Of a stretch of 64,000 nt of DNA, positions 43,361 to 52,943 are shown piece by piece (the first letter of the stretch is position 1; each line of letters starts with the position of its first letter). The DNA lies in the NCBI RefSeq assembly GCF_000739575.1, contig NZ_BBJO01000014.1, forward strand, positions 62,001 through 126,000. Direction: 5' to 3'. A program made the position numbers and the translations under genes. The DNA comes from Halobellus rufus (GTDB lineage Archaea; Halobacteriota; Halobacteria; Halobacteriales; Haloferacaceae). The notes under the pieces were generated by a model, which was given only the letters and a program-made list of their open reading frames with translations, did no database searches and was not told the DNA's origin.

Positions 43361-43939
43361 ATGTGGCCCTGGGAACACGCAGCCGTCGGCTACCTCGCGT
43401 GGTCGCTGCTCGTTCACGCGGTCCGGCGTCGACCACCGACCGGCGCGGAGGCCGTCGTCGTGGTCCTCGCGTCCGTCTCGCCCGACCTCGTCGACAAGCC
43501 GCTGGGCTGGGAATTCGGCGTCTTCAGCTCCGGGTACGGGGCCGCTCACTCCGTCTTTTTCGCGGTCCCCATCGCACTCGGAGTGACTCACTTCCTGAGC
43601 GAGCGCGGAAAGCGGGGCGTCGGCGCGGCGTTCGCGGTGGGCTATCTGAGTCACCTGCCGGGCGACCTCCTCGTCGGCTACCTCACCGAGGGGCGGCTCC
43701 CGATCGAACGCGTGCTCTGGCCGGTTCGGACCGTCGAGACCACCTACACCGGCGGATTTTCGGGGACGCTTCTCGAATATCTCAGACGGTACGTCGCCGA
43801 CATCCTCGAGGGGGACGCCGGGACGGCGGCCGTCGTCGGAGCCGTGGCGCTGTTTTCCTGCGTCGCCGTGTGGCTCGTCGACGGTGCCCCCGGCGTCAGC
43901 GAACTCCGCGCCGCGGTGACGCCGAACACGCGAAAGTGA
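43361..43939 (+). CDS. Membrane-bound metal-dependent hydrolase (YdjM-like)
   Basis: A 192-residue membrane protein. It has the family pattern PWEHAAVGYLAWSL, VVVLASVSPDLVDKPLGW, GAAHSVFF and YLSHLPGDLLVGYL, with His and Asp residues that bind metal. Close homologues are annotated as inner-membrane metal-dependent hydrolases. The ATG at 43361 is preferred to a GTG at 43331 because it follows directly on the DUF1616 stop. Confidence 0.8.
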   Translation: MWPWEHAAVGYLAWSLLVHAVRRRPPTGAEAVVVVLASVSPDLVDKPLGWEFGVFSSGYGAAHSVFFAVPIALGVTHFLSERGKRGVGAAFAVGYLSHLPGDLLVGYLTEGRLPIERVLWPVRTVETTYTGGFSGTLLEYLRRYVADILEGDAGTAAVVGAVALFSCVAVWLVDGAPGVSELRAAVTPNTRK

Positions 43940-44059
43940 CCGACTCGGAACGACAGGGCAAGGCACGCACGGCGACCCGAAGCCGCCACGTACCGACGAC
44001 ACGCCGGCTATAACAAAGCCCGAATCGGCGCGTTATCCGGGTACGTTCTACAGACGACA

Positions 44060-44149
44060 ATGTCACCGCCTCAGCCAACGTTCCGAAGGGATGCCAGCAC
44101 CGCTAGCGGACGCCCACGGCCGGGCGAGAGAGTGGAGAGCGGTGGATGA
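44060..44149 (+). other. 29-codon ORF overlapping the aminotransferase start (ATGA)
   Basis: Begins MSPPQPTFRRDAS and stops on the TGA that overlaps the ATG of the aminotransferase at 44146. It lies after a CTATAACAAAG element (44008-44018). The encoded peptide is basic, unlike usual haloarchaeal proteins, so if real it is a leader for coupling rather than a functional protein. Confidence 0.3.
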
Positions 44150-45230
44150 GCGTTCCGATAGCCGCCCCCGATCTCGGGCTCGGCGCGCTCAGCGACGTGA
44201 TAGAGACAGTCGAGACCGCGCGGCTCGCCGACGGCCCGGCGGTGCGAGCCTTCGAGGCGGCCGTCGCCGACCACGCGGAGGCGGATCACGGGGTCGCGAC
44301 CTCGAACGGAACGACGGCCTTGCACGCCGCGCTCCGCGGCCTGGAGATCGGTCCGGGCGACGCCGTCGTCACGACGCCGTTTTCGTTCGTCGCGACGGCG
44401 AACGCGGTTCGCCTCTGCGGGGCAGAGCCCGTCTTCGCCGACGTCGACCCGGAGACGCTGAACCTCGATCCCGACGCGGTCCGCGCGGCGATAGCGGACC
44501 GCGACGGCGCGGTCGACGCGATCCTCGCGGTGCACCTGTACGGGCTTCCGGCCGAGATGGACGAGCTGCGATCGATCGCCGACGCGCACGGGGTTCCGCT
44601 TATCGAGGACGCCGCGCAGGCACACGGCGCGAGCTACCGCGGCCGACCCGTCGGCTCGCTCGGCGACGCCGCGTGCTTCTCGTTTTACCCGACCAAGAAC
44701 ATCACGACCGGCGAGGGCGGGATGGTGCTCACCGACGATTCGGCGGTGGCCGACCGGGTCGCGCGGTTCGTCAATCACGGCAGAACGGACCGCTACGAAC
44801 ACGCGACAGTCGGGCACAACTTCCGGCTGACGAGTCTCGGTGCGGCGATCGGCACCCGTCAGCTCGAACGCCTCGACGACTTCGTCGAGGTTCGTCGCCG
44901 AAACGCCGCCGCTTACGACGACGCGCTCGCCGATCAGCCGTCGGTCTCGGCCCCGCCGACTCCGACGCGAACGCGCCACGCGTACCACCAGTACACCGTG
45001 CGGTGTGCTGACCGAGACGCGCTCGGAGACCACCTCGCTGCCGCGGGGGTGGACACGAGCGTCTACTACCCGACGCCGATCCACCGCCAGCCCGCGTACG
45101 CCGACGTCGAGGCGAGCGCGCCGGTGGCCGAGCGGGCCGCCGAGCGCGTGCTGTCGATTCCGGTCCATCCGAAACTGGACCGCGCCGAGGTCCGGACGAT
45201 CGCCGACGCCTCGCGGGGTTCGAGCCGTGA
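44146..45230 (+). CDS. DegT/DnrJ/EryC1 sugar aminotransferase (WbpE-like), set 2, with a lesion at the 3' end
   Basis: A 361-residue PLP aminotransferase: VATSNGTTALHAAL, LIEDAAQAHGASY, FSFYPTKNITTGEGGM (PLP Lys). The frame has no stop near the expected end and would run on for ~400 codons of unnatural Arg/Pro-rich sequence. If one base is added near 45212 the tail reads IADAVAGFEP and stops at the TGA of 45228-45230, which overlaps the GTG of the next gene, exactly as expected for a coupled pair. The catalytic part is unaffected. Confidence 0.87.
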
Positions 45231-46171
45231 CGATCGACGTCGGCGTCGTCGGCGTCGGGAGTATGGGTCGACATCACGCCCGGGTGTACCACGAACTGCC
45301 AGACGTGAACCTCCTCGGGGTCGCCGACGAGGACGAATCGACCGCCGCGGCGGTGGCGACCGAGTACGACGCCGAAGCGGCGTCGACGGCGGCGCTGTTG
45401 GAGCGGGTCGACGCCGTCTCGATCGCGGTCCCGTCGAGGTTCCACCACGAGATCGGACTCCGGGCGATCGAGTCGGGCGTGCACGCGCTCGTGGAGAAGC
45501 CGATGACCCCGACGGTCGCGGAGGCGCGCTCGCTCGTCGACGCCGCCGCGGAGGCCGGCGTCACCCTCCAAGTGGGACATGTCGAGCGGTTCAATCCGGC
45601 CGTGATCGCGGTCCGAGACTTCGTCGAGGACCTCGACCTCGTCGCCGTGGAAGCCAGACGGCTCGGCCCGCCGGTCGGCGACGGGAGAGACGTCAGCAAC
45701 GACGTCGTCTTCGACTTGATGATCCACGACATCGACGTGATCCAGTCGCTGGTCGACGGCGGAGTCCGGACGGTGGCGGCGACGGGCAGCCCGGACCGGG
45801 AGTACGTGAACGCCTCGCTGCAGTTCGACAACGACATAGTGGGGTCGCTGACGGCGAGCAGGGTGAGCCAGCGGAAGGTTCGGGAGCTCACGCTCACCGC
45901 GACGGACTGCCTGGTGACGGTCGATTACAGCGATCGGGCGGTCTGGATCGACCGTCGGACGCGCCCGACGTACCTCACCGACGACGGGGACCTCCGCTAC
46001 CGCAGCGAGCGCGTGGTCGAGCGGCCGACGGTGGACAACGGCGAGCCGCTGAAAAAGGAGCTTCGGGCCTTCGTCGATGCGGTCAGGAACCGGACGACGC
46101 CGGTCGTCACCGGGGAAGACGGGATCGACGCGCTCTCGCTGGCGACGCGAATTCGCGAGGCGATGCAGTAA
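45227..46171 (+). CDS. Gfo/Idh/MocA sugar-nucleotide dehydrogenase (WbpB-like), set 2
   Basis: A 314-residue oxidoreductase starting with GTG at 45227. The Rossmann motif is VGVVGVGSMGRHHARVY and the catalytic EKP is in HALVEKPMTP; the second domain has VGHVERFNPAV and DLMIHDIDVI. With the aminotransferase upstream and an acetyltransferase at 52350 it forms a second Wbp-like set. Confidence 0.9.
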   Translation: MTIDVGVVGVGSMGRHHARVYHELPDVNLLGVADEDESTAAAVATEYDAEAASTAALLERVDAVSIAVPSRFHHEIGLRAIESGVHALVEKPMTPTVAEARSLVDAAAEAGVTLQVGHVERFNPAVIAVRDFVEDLDLVAVEARRLGPPVGDGRDVSNDVVFDLMIHDIDVIQSLVDGGVRTVAATGSPDREYVNASLQFDNDIVGSLTASRVSQRKVRELTLTATDCLVTVDYSDRAVWIDRRTRPTYLTDDGDLRYRSERVVERPTVDNGEPLKKELRAFVDAVRNRTTPVVTGEDGIDALSLATRIREAMQ

Positions 46172-46220
46172 CGCGCGCGGCGGGGCGGCAATCGGTCGGT
46201 CGCCGACCCCGCCTCACGGT

Positions 46221-49208
46221 TCACTCGTTCTTCGATCGAGCGGCGTACGCGGCCACGAGTCCCGCGAGCACCACGGCGAGCAGCGCCACCGGAAGTCCGA
46301 ACCCGTCGACCGCACCCAGCGTCTCGGTGGGGCCGGAGGTCGCCGTCGTCCCGGACGCGCCGTCGCCCGCGGCGTCGGCGTCACCGCTGCCGACGGTGAC
46401 TTGCGCGGACCGATCGCCGACCGATACGTCGTAGGTCCCGGCCGCCTCGAACCGCTGTTCGAACCGGACCTGCTCGGTCTCCCCGGGCATCACTCGAACC
46501 GTCTCGACCGCGGCGACCGACCCGGACACGGAGAGTTCGGCGCGGTAGTCTCCCGGAATCGTGCCGTCGTTTCGGACCGTCGCGACCACCACCGCGTCGT
46601 CGCCGACGTCGATGCTGTCGCGCTGTAACTCGATCGCGGTGAGCCGTAGGTCGACCTCAGCCGGTCGAACCCGTACTGTCGTCGACCGCTCTCCCGCTTC
46701 GACGTCGATGACGCCCGGTTCCGAGACCGTCGCCGAAACCGTCCGGGTGACGTTCTCGCCGGGTGGAACGGTCGCGTCCACGACGCCCCGCTCCTCGCCG
46801 TCGACGGAGACCGGGATCGACGCGTTGCCGGCGAGGTCGCCGGCGTTGCCGACGGTGACGTTGATATCGAAACTGCGCTCTGCGACCGCATCGGAGGCCT
46901 CGATGGCCGTCACCGAGAGGTCCGGTTCTGCCGGGTCGGGGGCGCTGGATCCGCCGCCACCGCCTCCGGAACTGCCACCGCCGCCTCCTCCGCCACCACC
47001 GCCTCCGCTCGGTGCGCCGCCACCGCCCGGCGGGCCGCCGGGATCGCCGGCGGAATCATCGGTGTCCTCGCTCTCGTCGCCGTCACCGTTTCCGTCGCTA
47101 TCACCAGTATCGTCGGCGACCTGCACCGAAACCGACGCGGTCGCCGTCCCGTTCTCTCCCGTGACAGTTAGGATGACGGTGTAGGTCCCGGGCTCGTCGT
47201 ATGTGTGTGTGACTTCCGGCCCCTCCGCCGTCCTGTTCGCGACTGACTCGTTGCCGTCAGTTTCGTTACCCTCCTCGCGCCCGGCGTCGACGAGCGTCCA
47301 CTCGTAGCTACCGACGTCACCGGTCGAGTTGCGTCCGTCGAACGTCACGGACTCGTTGACCGTCGGTTCGTCAGGTCGGGTTTCGACGACCGCAGCGAGC
47401 GGGGCCGCGACCGATACCGTCGCCGAGGCCGTGTCCGACCGATTCGTGCCGTCGGTGACGACGACCGAGACGGTGTGGGTCCCCGGCTGGTCGAACGTCG
47501 TCTCGAACGTCGAGGCGGTGGCGTTCGCGACGGGCTCGCCGTCGATCCGCCACTCGTAGGTCAGGTTGCCCTCCGCGGCGACGGAATCGCTCGCATCGAA
47601 CGCGACCGGTTCGCCGGCGTCCACCTCGTCGGGCCCGTCGAGCGCGGCCGTCGGGCTCGGTAGTTCGACCAGTACCGTCGCGTTCGCCTGCGCCGAGTCT
47701 CCGCTCTCGTCGGTGACGGTGAGCATCACCGCGTACTCGCCCGGCGACGAGTAGTTGTGTTCGACGCTGCTCTCGTTGGTTTCCGAGGAGTTCCCGTCGC
47801 CGAACGACCACGCGAACGACGAGATCTCGCCGGTCGAACCAGAGGCGTCGAGCGTCACCGTCTCACCGACGTCGACCGGCTCCTCGGGGACGCCGAGCTC
47901 CGCCGACAGCGGTTCGCTGACCAAAACCGACGCGTTCGCTGTACCGGCGCGGCCGACGCCGTCGGTCACGACCACCCCGACGGTCCGCTCGCCGGGGGAA
48001 TCGAACGCGTACTCGAACGCTGATTGGTCGGTCGTCGCCACCGTCTCGCCGTCGACCCGCCACTCGTAGGTAGCCGGCGGTTCGTCGACGGTGCTCGCGT
48101 TCGCGTCGAACTGGACCGCTTCGCCCGCCGTCGCCGTGTCGGTGACGTTCAGTGCGGCCGCGGGCGCGTCACCCGCGCCGACGTCGACCGCGGCGGTGGC
48201 CGTCCCGGTGCCGTTCGCGTCGTCGACGGCGGTCACGGAGACGTTGTACGTTCCCGGGGCGTCGAAGTCGGTTTCGAGCGTCGGCTCCGTGGTGACCGAG
48301 TCGGTCGTCCCGTTCCCGGTCAGGTCCCAGCGGTACTCCTGTATCTGGCGCACGGAGGTGGTCGCTGAGGCGTCCAGCGTGACCGCGTCACCGACTCCAA
48401 CCGCCGCCGGCGTCGCGTCGAGCGACGCGTCGGGGCCCGGTCGGTCGGCGCAGGACCCGACCCAGACGTACACGGGCGCTTCGAGACTCGACAGCTGGCG
48501 GCGCTCGAACCCGTCGTCGGTGTTGTCGATCGCCTGCCACGAGGAGATCACGCCCTGTTCTCCCTCGAACTGAGGTTCGAGCGCCGCGTCCTCGTTGAAC
48601 GCCGGGTCGATCCGGATCGCCGAACCGGGTTCGAGCCCGGTGAACGCCGCGCCGTCGTTCCGGCCAGTCGTCCAGACCCAATCGAGTTCGCTCTCGCTGC
48701 CCGCGTGGCTAAACTGATCGGTTTGGTTTTCGTAGTCGTCGTCCTCGACGGTCCACTCGCCGTCCGTCGGCAGACCGCTGACGTCGAAGGAGGCCACGCC
48801 ACCGTCGGTCCCGGAATCGTTCGCGTCGCCGGGATACCGATCGTGGACGACGATCATACTCAGGCCGTCGGGACCGTCGTGGAACAGCAGAATACTCGTG
48901 TCGTTCTGCTGGTACTGGACGGTCCCCTCGGAGCTATACGGACTGGATCCGCCGCTGTAGTCGTAGAACTCCGCGGCGGTCTGCTCGGTCGAGACGGGAT
49001 CGACGACCCGGCAGACGCCGTCCTGTTCGACGGCGACGTCGCCGTGCTCGTTGGCTGTCGAGACGCCCGCGGTGAGCGAGACCACGAGAACCACCGCGAG
49101 CGCGCCGACGATCAGCCAGCGCATCCGGAAGCGCTCCCGGATCGGTCGGGGTTCCGCTCGACGGTCCGACGAGCCGCGGTTCTCCGTCGGTCGAGCGCGT
49201 CCACTCAT
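46221..49208 (-). CDS. Large PKD/CARDB surface protein with C-terminal membrane anchor
   Basis: A 995-residue exported protein. After a signal/anchor helix (about 31-50) comes a ~215-residue domain with Trp/Tyr-rich sequence, then five PKD-type repeats (about 260-700) recognised by YEWRVDGE, FAWSFGDGNSS and PGTHTVSVVVTDGTN-like motifs, a Gly-rich linker with long poly-Gly runs, two CARDB-like domains (about 770-930) and a final membrane helix ending ARSKNE. Many NXS/T sequons make it a good target of N-glycosylation by enzymes of this island. Probable cell-surface structural or adhesive protein. Confidence 0.85.
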   Translation of the reverse strand: MSGRARPTENRGSSDRRAEPRPIRERFRMRWLIVGALAVVLVVSLTAGVSTANEHGDVAVEQDGVCRVVDPVSTEQTAAEFYDYSGGSSPYSSEGTVQYQQNDTSILLFHDGPDGLSMIVVHDRYPGDANDSGTDGGVASFDVSGLPTDGEWTVEDDDYENQTDQFSHAGSESELDWVWTTGRNDGAAFTGLEPGSAIRIDPAFNEDAALEPQFEGEQGVISSWQAIDNTDDGFERRQLSSLEAPVYVWVGSCADRPGPDASLDATPAAVGVGDAVTLDASATTSVRQIQEYRWDLTGNGTTDSVTTEPTLETDFDAPGTYNVSVTAVDDANGTGTATAAVDVGAGDAPAAALNVTDTATAGEAVQFDANASTVDEPPATYEWRVDGETVATTDQSAFEYAFDSPGERTVGVVVTDGVGRAGTANASVLVSEPLSAELGVPEEPVDVGETVTLDASGSTGEISSFAWSFGDGNSSETNESSVEHNYSSPGEYAVMLTVTDESGDSAQANATVLVELPSPTAALDGPDEVDAGEPVAFDASDSVAAEGNLTYEWRIDGEPVANATASTFETTFDQPGTHTVSVVVTDGTNRSDTASATVSVAAPLAAVVETRPDEPTVNESVTFDGRNSTGDVGSYEWTLVDAGREEGNETDGNESVANRTAEGPEVTHTYDEPGTYTVILTVTGENGTATASVSVQVADDTGDSDGNGDGDESEDTDDSAGDPGGPPGGGGAPSGGGGGGGGGGGSSGGGGGGSSAPDPAEPDLSVTAIEASDAVAERSFDINVTVGNAGDLAGNASIPVSVDGEERGVVDATVPPGENVTRTVSATVSEPGVIDVEAGERSTTVRVRPAEVDLRLTAIELQRDSIDVGDDAVVVATVRNDGTIPGDYRAELSVSGSVAAVETVRVMPGETEQVRFEQRFEAAGTYDVSVGDRSAQVTVGSGDADAAGDGASGTTATSGPTETLGAVDGFGLPVALLAVVLAGLVAAYAARSKNE

Positions 49209-49324
49209 CGCCGGGGCTCCGAACGGTGGATCCGCTCACGGTGCGTCGGGACGACGGGAGAGCGGTTCTCGAAGCCGGTGGAGCGCGCTGCGGTCGATGG
49301 CGGTGTAACGATGTCGATAATCAT
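49205..49324 (-). other. 39-codon ORF overlapping the PKD protein start (ATGA)
   Basis: From the ATG at 49324 (MIIDIVTPPST) it stays open to the TGA at 49205-49207, which overlaps the ATG of the 995-residue protein. TATA-like sequence GTATAACA lies at 49389-49396. May be a coupled leader or chance in GC-rich DNA. The 118 nt between it and the FemAB-like gene hold no other feature. Confidence 0.3.
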
Positions 49325-49442
49325 AGTATGAATTGCTGAACCGTCGAACGGGGAGTCCCGGGCGTACAAACGCCCTGCTGCGGACATTGTTATACTCGGT
49401 GAAAACCCGTGAAACGAGGGTAATGGGAGGCTTATCGGCCGG

Positions 49443-50438
49443 TCACCGCAGTCGATCGTACGCGGCGGCGACGAGGGAGGGCGGCACCGGACTGCGGGTC
49501 AGTTCGTAGTAGGTCGCGACCTCGGGGGCGAACTTCGATTTGTACTCGCAGAGCCGCGGTTCGTTGGCTCCGACGAGGTCGTAGCGGTCGACCCCGCGAT
49601 CGATACCCGATTCGATGAGGTGCCAATCGAGGAGGTCGTGGGCGGGGACGGGAGCCTCGAAGTCGACGACGCTCTGCCAGCGGTAGAGGGCGTCGTCGTC
49701 GACGAGCACGATCGCGCCGCCGGCGAACTCCCCCGCGGCCGTGCAGACGTAGGCGGCCACGTGCTCGGGGAGCGCGCTCGCGAGGTCGGACGCGAAGGCG
49801 GTCGTCACGCCGTAGGAGATGCCCTGTTCCGCGTGGCGCGCCTGCGCGAACTCGATCACGTTCGTGATCTCGGGGCGGCCGGCCTCGTCGATCTGATAGT
49901 CGCCCTCCGCCGTCTTTCGAACGTTCGACCGGAGGTCGCTACTCGCCGCAGAGAGGACCTCGTCGGCCGGCCTGTCGATGTCGACGTGGTAGGTGTATCG
50001 GGGAGTGGCCTCGAACCCGGCCCAGAGGAACGGCCGCGGATCGTGGTACGACGGCGGCGGGCGGACGTTCACGTACCGCGGGCGGATCTCCTCGTCGAGG
50101 TAGTCGATCGCGCTGTCGACGAACCGGCGGTGGGTCTTCTCGTGGGTGCGCTGTTTCACCCCGGGCGTTCGAAACACCACGGGGCCGAGGTAGGGGATCT
50201 TCCGTCCGGGCGGCGGCGAGAACGCCGCCGAGAGCGGCCCCTTCCGGAGTTCGAAAACCGGGAAGAGCCCCACGGGCTCCTGGCCCTTGTACCCGACGAG
50301 CGGGTAGAGCGTCGTATCGGTGTGGTCGGCGAAGACGTCGAGGGCCTCCCGGCGGTGAAACGGCGTGCTCCCGTCGGCCCGATCGACGAGGGAGTTCCAC
50401 TCTGTGTCGTCTTCGAGGGGACGAACGTCGATACTCAT
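49443..50438 (-). CDS. FemAB/FemX-like GNAT transferase, copy 1
   Basis: A 331-residue protein of the FemAB-type (lipid II:glycine glycyltransferase-like) acyltransferase superfamily with two GNAT-like halves: STPFHRREALDVF, GRKIPYLGPVVF, DLRSNVRKTAEGDY, and YDLVGANEPRLCEYKSKFAPEV near the end. Haloarchaea have no peptidoglycan, so the substrate must differ; an aminoacyl transfer to a surface glycan is one idea. Start overlaps the phosphodiesterase stop (ATGA). Confidence 0.82.
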   Translation of the reverse strand: MSIDVRPLEDDTEWNSLVDRADGSTPFHRREALDVFADHTDTTLYPLVGYKGQEPVGLFPVFELRKGPLSAAFSPPPGRKIPYLGPVVFRTPGVKQRTHEKTHRRFVDSAIDYLDEEIRPRYVNVRPPPSYHDPRPFLWAGFEATPRYTYHVDIDRPADEVLSAASSDLRSNVRKTAEGDYQIDEAGRPEITNVIEFAQARHAEQGISYGVTTAFASDLASALPEHVAAYVCTAAGEFAGGAIVLVDDDALYRWQSVVDFEAPVPAHDLLDWHLIESGIDRGVDRYDLVGANEPRLCEYKSKFAPEVATYYELTRSPVPPSLVAAAYDRLR

Positions 50439-52066
50439 TCCAGGTACCCGAGGTCCGCGAGTCGCGTTTCGACGTCGGCGTCGCGCGTCGGAACCTTCTC
50501 CCCGCGATAGGGCGGATACGACTCGCTCCCGGGGTCCTCGACGACGGGCAGCACCGCCCCGTCCATCCGGTCGCTGACGGGGACGCCGAGCGTCGCGAGG
50601 ACCGTGGGCGCGACGTCGAACAGGTGGGCGTCTTCGACGGGGACGGGGTCGACGCCGGAACCGGCGACGGCGACGATCCCGTCCCGCTTGTGCGTCCACG
50701 GTTCGCGCGGCGATCCGAACGTCTCCTCTCGTATCGACGCCGAGAGCGTGTGCTCGAACTCGTTCGGAACGAGCAGCAGGTCCGGTGCGTCGTCGACGTA
50801 CGGACCGTGAAAGACGTCCTCCCGCGGGAGCACCGCCTCGAACGCCGGCTCGCCGTCGGGCGTGCGGAGCGACTCGAACGCGTCGGCGATGTCGGCGCGG
50901 CGCTCCCGGTACTCGTCGATGCCGACCGTCCCGTCGGGCTCGCGCCCCTCGAGGTTGAGGCGGACCCCGAGTTCGATCCGGTCTCGGAGGTACGCCGTCG
51001 AGTTCGGGAAGTCGACCGTCTCCTCGGCGGCGGCCACGAGGTCGGCGGAGACCACCTGTAACACGAGTCCGTCGAGTCTGAGTTTCCGGAGCACGGTCCC
51101 GATGCGCTGGCTGGTGAGCCCGACGCCCGCGGCCGCGGCGAGCGCTCGCTCGACCGCGGAGGGGCCGTCGTCCGTCGAATCGACGTCGGTCTCGTCGCCC
51201 GCGCGCAACCGGCGCGTCGAGATGTCCGACCACGACGGTTTCTCCCCGTCGGTGGTCGTCACGACGTCCCCGCGGTCGCGCAGGAGCGCGTTCGGCCGGA
51301 TCTCGTAGCCCGAACAGGGCCCGATCCCGTGGTCGCTGACGAGTACGACCGTCTCCGGGGGGAACGCGTCCATCGTCGCTTCGATCTCGGCGTCGATCGC
51401 CGCGTAGACGCGGTCCGGCGCGTCACCGTCGGGAAACTCGTGAAAGACCGTGTCGCTCTGTTGGAACTGGAGGAACGCGAAGTCGGGGTCCTCGCGGTCG
51501 AGCAGGTACCGGAACGCCTTCCCGCGCATTTCGACGAGTTCCTCGTAGCCGTCGATGCGGTCGGCCTTCGACGCCCCTTCGCGGAGCTGTCGGTTGTAGA
51601 GCCGGTACTCGCCGACGGCGTCGCGGACCTCCGCGAGCAGCCCCGGCGGGTGACACTCGGGGTCTTCCGGGGCGGTGTAGCCCGGGATCAACGCCCCCTC
51701 GAAGGTCGGCGGCGGATGCGTCACGGGGACGTTGACGACGACGCTCGTGAGCCCCTGCGCCGAACAGAGCTCCCAGATCGATCGCTCGCGGACGTCCGTC
51801 GAGTTGACGACGTCCCAGTCGTACCCGTCGAAGCGGAGGAACCCGTACACCCCGTGTTTCCCCGGGTTGACGCCCGTGTAGATCGAGGGCCACGCGCTCG
51901 GCGTCCACGGCGGCAACTGCGATTCCAGCGGCCCGCTCGCCCCCGACGCGAGGATCGACTCGATCGTCGGAGCCGTCCCCTTCGAGAGCCGAGACAACAC
52001 GTCGCGGCTGAGCGCGTCGATCCCGATCACGAGCGTGCGGGGTCCCGTCGCACCTGTCTCAGACAT
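50435..52066 (-). CDS. Alkaline-phosphatase superfamily phosphodiesterase
   Basis: A 543-residue type I phosphodiesterase/nucleotide-pyrophosphatase-like enzyme: VIGIDALSRDVLSRL (metal Asp), PPWTPSAWPSIYTGVNPGKHGVYGF (nucleophile region), VVLVSDHGIGP (metal Asp-His), and DAHLFDVAPTVLATLGVPV at the C-terminus. It could add or remove phospho groups on surface polymers or lipid carriers. TAACAAA at 52093-52099 (minus strand) lies 33 nt before the ATG at 52066. Translationally coupled to the FemAB-like gene. Confidence 0.88.
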   Translation of the reverse strand: MSETGATGPRTLVIGIDALSRDVLSRLSKGTAPTIESILASGASGPLESQLPPWTPSAWPSIYTGVNPGKHGVYGFLRFDGYDWDVVNSTDVRERSIWELCSAQGLTSVVVNVPVTHPPPTFEGALIPGYTAPEDPECHPPGLLAEVRDAVGEYRLYNRQLREGASKADRIDGYEELVEMRGKAFRYLLDREDPDFAFLQFQQSDTVFHEFPDGDAPDRVYAAIDAEIEATMDAFPPETVVLVSDHGIGPCSGYEIRPNALLRDRGDVVTTTDGEKPSWSDISTRRLRAGDETDVDSTDDGPSAVERALAAAAGVGLTSQRIGTVLRKLRLDGLVLQVVSADLVAAAEETVDFPNSTAYLRDRIELGVRLNLEGREPDGTVGIDEYRERRADIADAFESLRTPDGEPAFEAVLPREDVFHGPYVDDAPDLLLVPNEFEHTLSASIREETFGSPREPWTHKRDGIVAVAGSGVDPVPVEDAHLFDVAPTVLATLGVPVSDRMDGAVLPVVEDPGSESYPPYRGEKVPTRDADVETRLADLGYLE

Positions 52067-52189
52067 ACGGGAGAAGTCCGGCACAGTTCGGCTTTGTTAG
52101 CCCCTCGATACGCCCGAATCGAAGGACTGAACGATCCGAAGCCGGCCGCTACGGCGGAAACTATCGCATAACAAAGTGCTCCAGCGGAG

Positions 52190-52353
52190 ATGCTTCGACA
52201 GATCACGCGACGGTCGGCGAAACCGTCGCAGACGGACGATCTATCGTGGTTACCATCACTATGAGACGCAGTTACAATCGGAGTAAACGCGACCGGAGTA
52301 GAGTCACCGAGCGCCGAGCACCGCCCGGCGAGCACCCGAACGGGAAGCGATGA
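52190..52353 (+). other. Two short ORFs chained by ATGA overlaps to the acetyltransferase gene
   Basis: ORF a (52190-52264, 24 codons plus stop) overlaps ORF b (52261-52353, 30 codons plus stop) by ATGA, and ORF b overlaps the acetyltransferase ATG at 52350 the same way. ORF b is very Arg-rich. A TAACAAA element at 52169 would start transcription near 52200, after the first ATG, so only ORF b may be translated. Leader function is speculative. Confidence 0.3.
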
Positions 52354-52943
52354 CGGCGTCGAACGAATCCCGATCGAACGCGGTGGGGCAGGACTCCCGT
52401 ATCGACCCCGGCGTGCGGATCGGCGGTGACGGCGACGACGCAGTCACGGTGGTCGGCGACGGCGCGCGGATCCGCTCGGGGACGGTGATATACCCGAACG
52501 TCAGGATCGGCGAGAACTTCACGACGGGCCACGACGCCCTCGTCCGGGAGGACACGTGGATCGGCGACGATGTCCTCGTCGGGACGAAGACGGTCGTCGA
52601 CGGCGCGACGACGATCGGCGATCGAACGAGCCTCCAGACCGGCGTCTACGTCCCCAGCGAAACGTCGATCGGGGCCGAGGTGTTCGTCGGCCCGCGGGCG
52701 GTGCTGACGAACGACCCCTATCCGGCGCGGACCGACGTCGAACTCGTCGGCCCGACGCTGGAAGACGGCGTCAGCATCGGCGCGAACGCGACGCTCCTCC
52801 CGGGGATAACCGTCGGCGAGCGGGCGTTCGTCGCGGCCGGTGCGGTCGTGACCGACGACGTGCCGCCGGAGACGCTCGCGGTCGGGTCGCCGGCGAGACA
52901 TCGACCGCTCCCCGACGAGCTCGCCGGGAGGAACGACCTGTGA
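52350..52943 (+). CDS. Left-handed beta-helix acetyltransferase (WbpD-like), set 2
   Basis: A 197-residue hexapeptide-repeat enzyme ([95 protein letters not shown]). Likely acetylates the 3-amino sugar nucleotide made by the set-2 enzymes. Its stop overlaps the start of the dehydrogenase gene (TGATG). Confidence 0.88.
   Translation: MTASNESRSNAVGQDSRIDPGVRIGGDGDDAVTVVGDGARIRSGTVIYPNVRIGENFTTGHDALVREDTWIGDDVLVGTKTVVDGATTIGDRTSLQTGVYVPSETSIGAEVFVGPRAVLTNDPYPARTDVELVGPTLEDGVSIGANATLLPGITVGERAFVAAGAVVTDDVPPETLAVGSPARHRPLPDELAGRNDL

Noticed and set aside
44146-46434. A continuous 762-codon frame that would fuse the aminotransferase to a long Arg/Pro/Gly-rich tail
   Set aside because: The tail runs through the dehydrogenase gene in the wrong frame and has unnatural composition; one missing base before the true stop explains it.
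46930-47045. Gly-rich repeat block as an unusual DNA repeat
   Set aside because: It encodes the poly-Gly linker of the 995-residue surface protein and is common in such proteins.
52190-52264. 24-residue ORF as a real small protein
   Set aside because: Basic composition, unlike haloarchaeal proteins, and the likely transcript start lies after its ATG.
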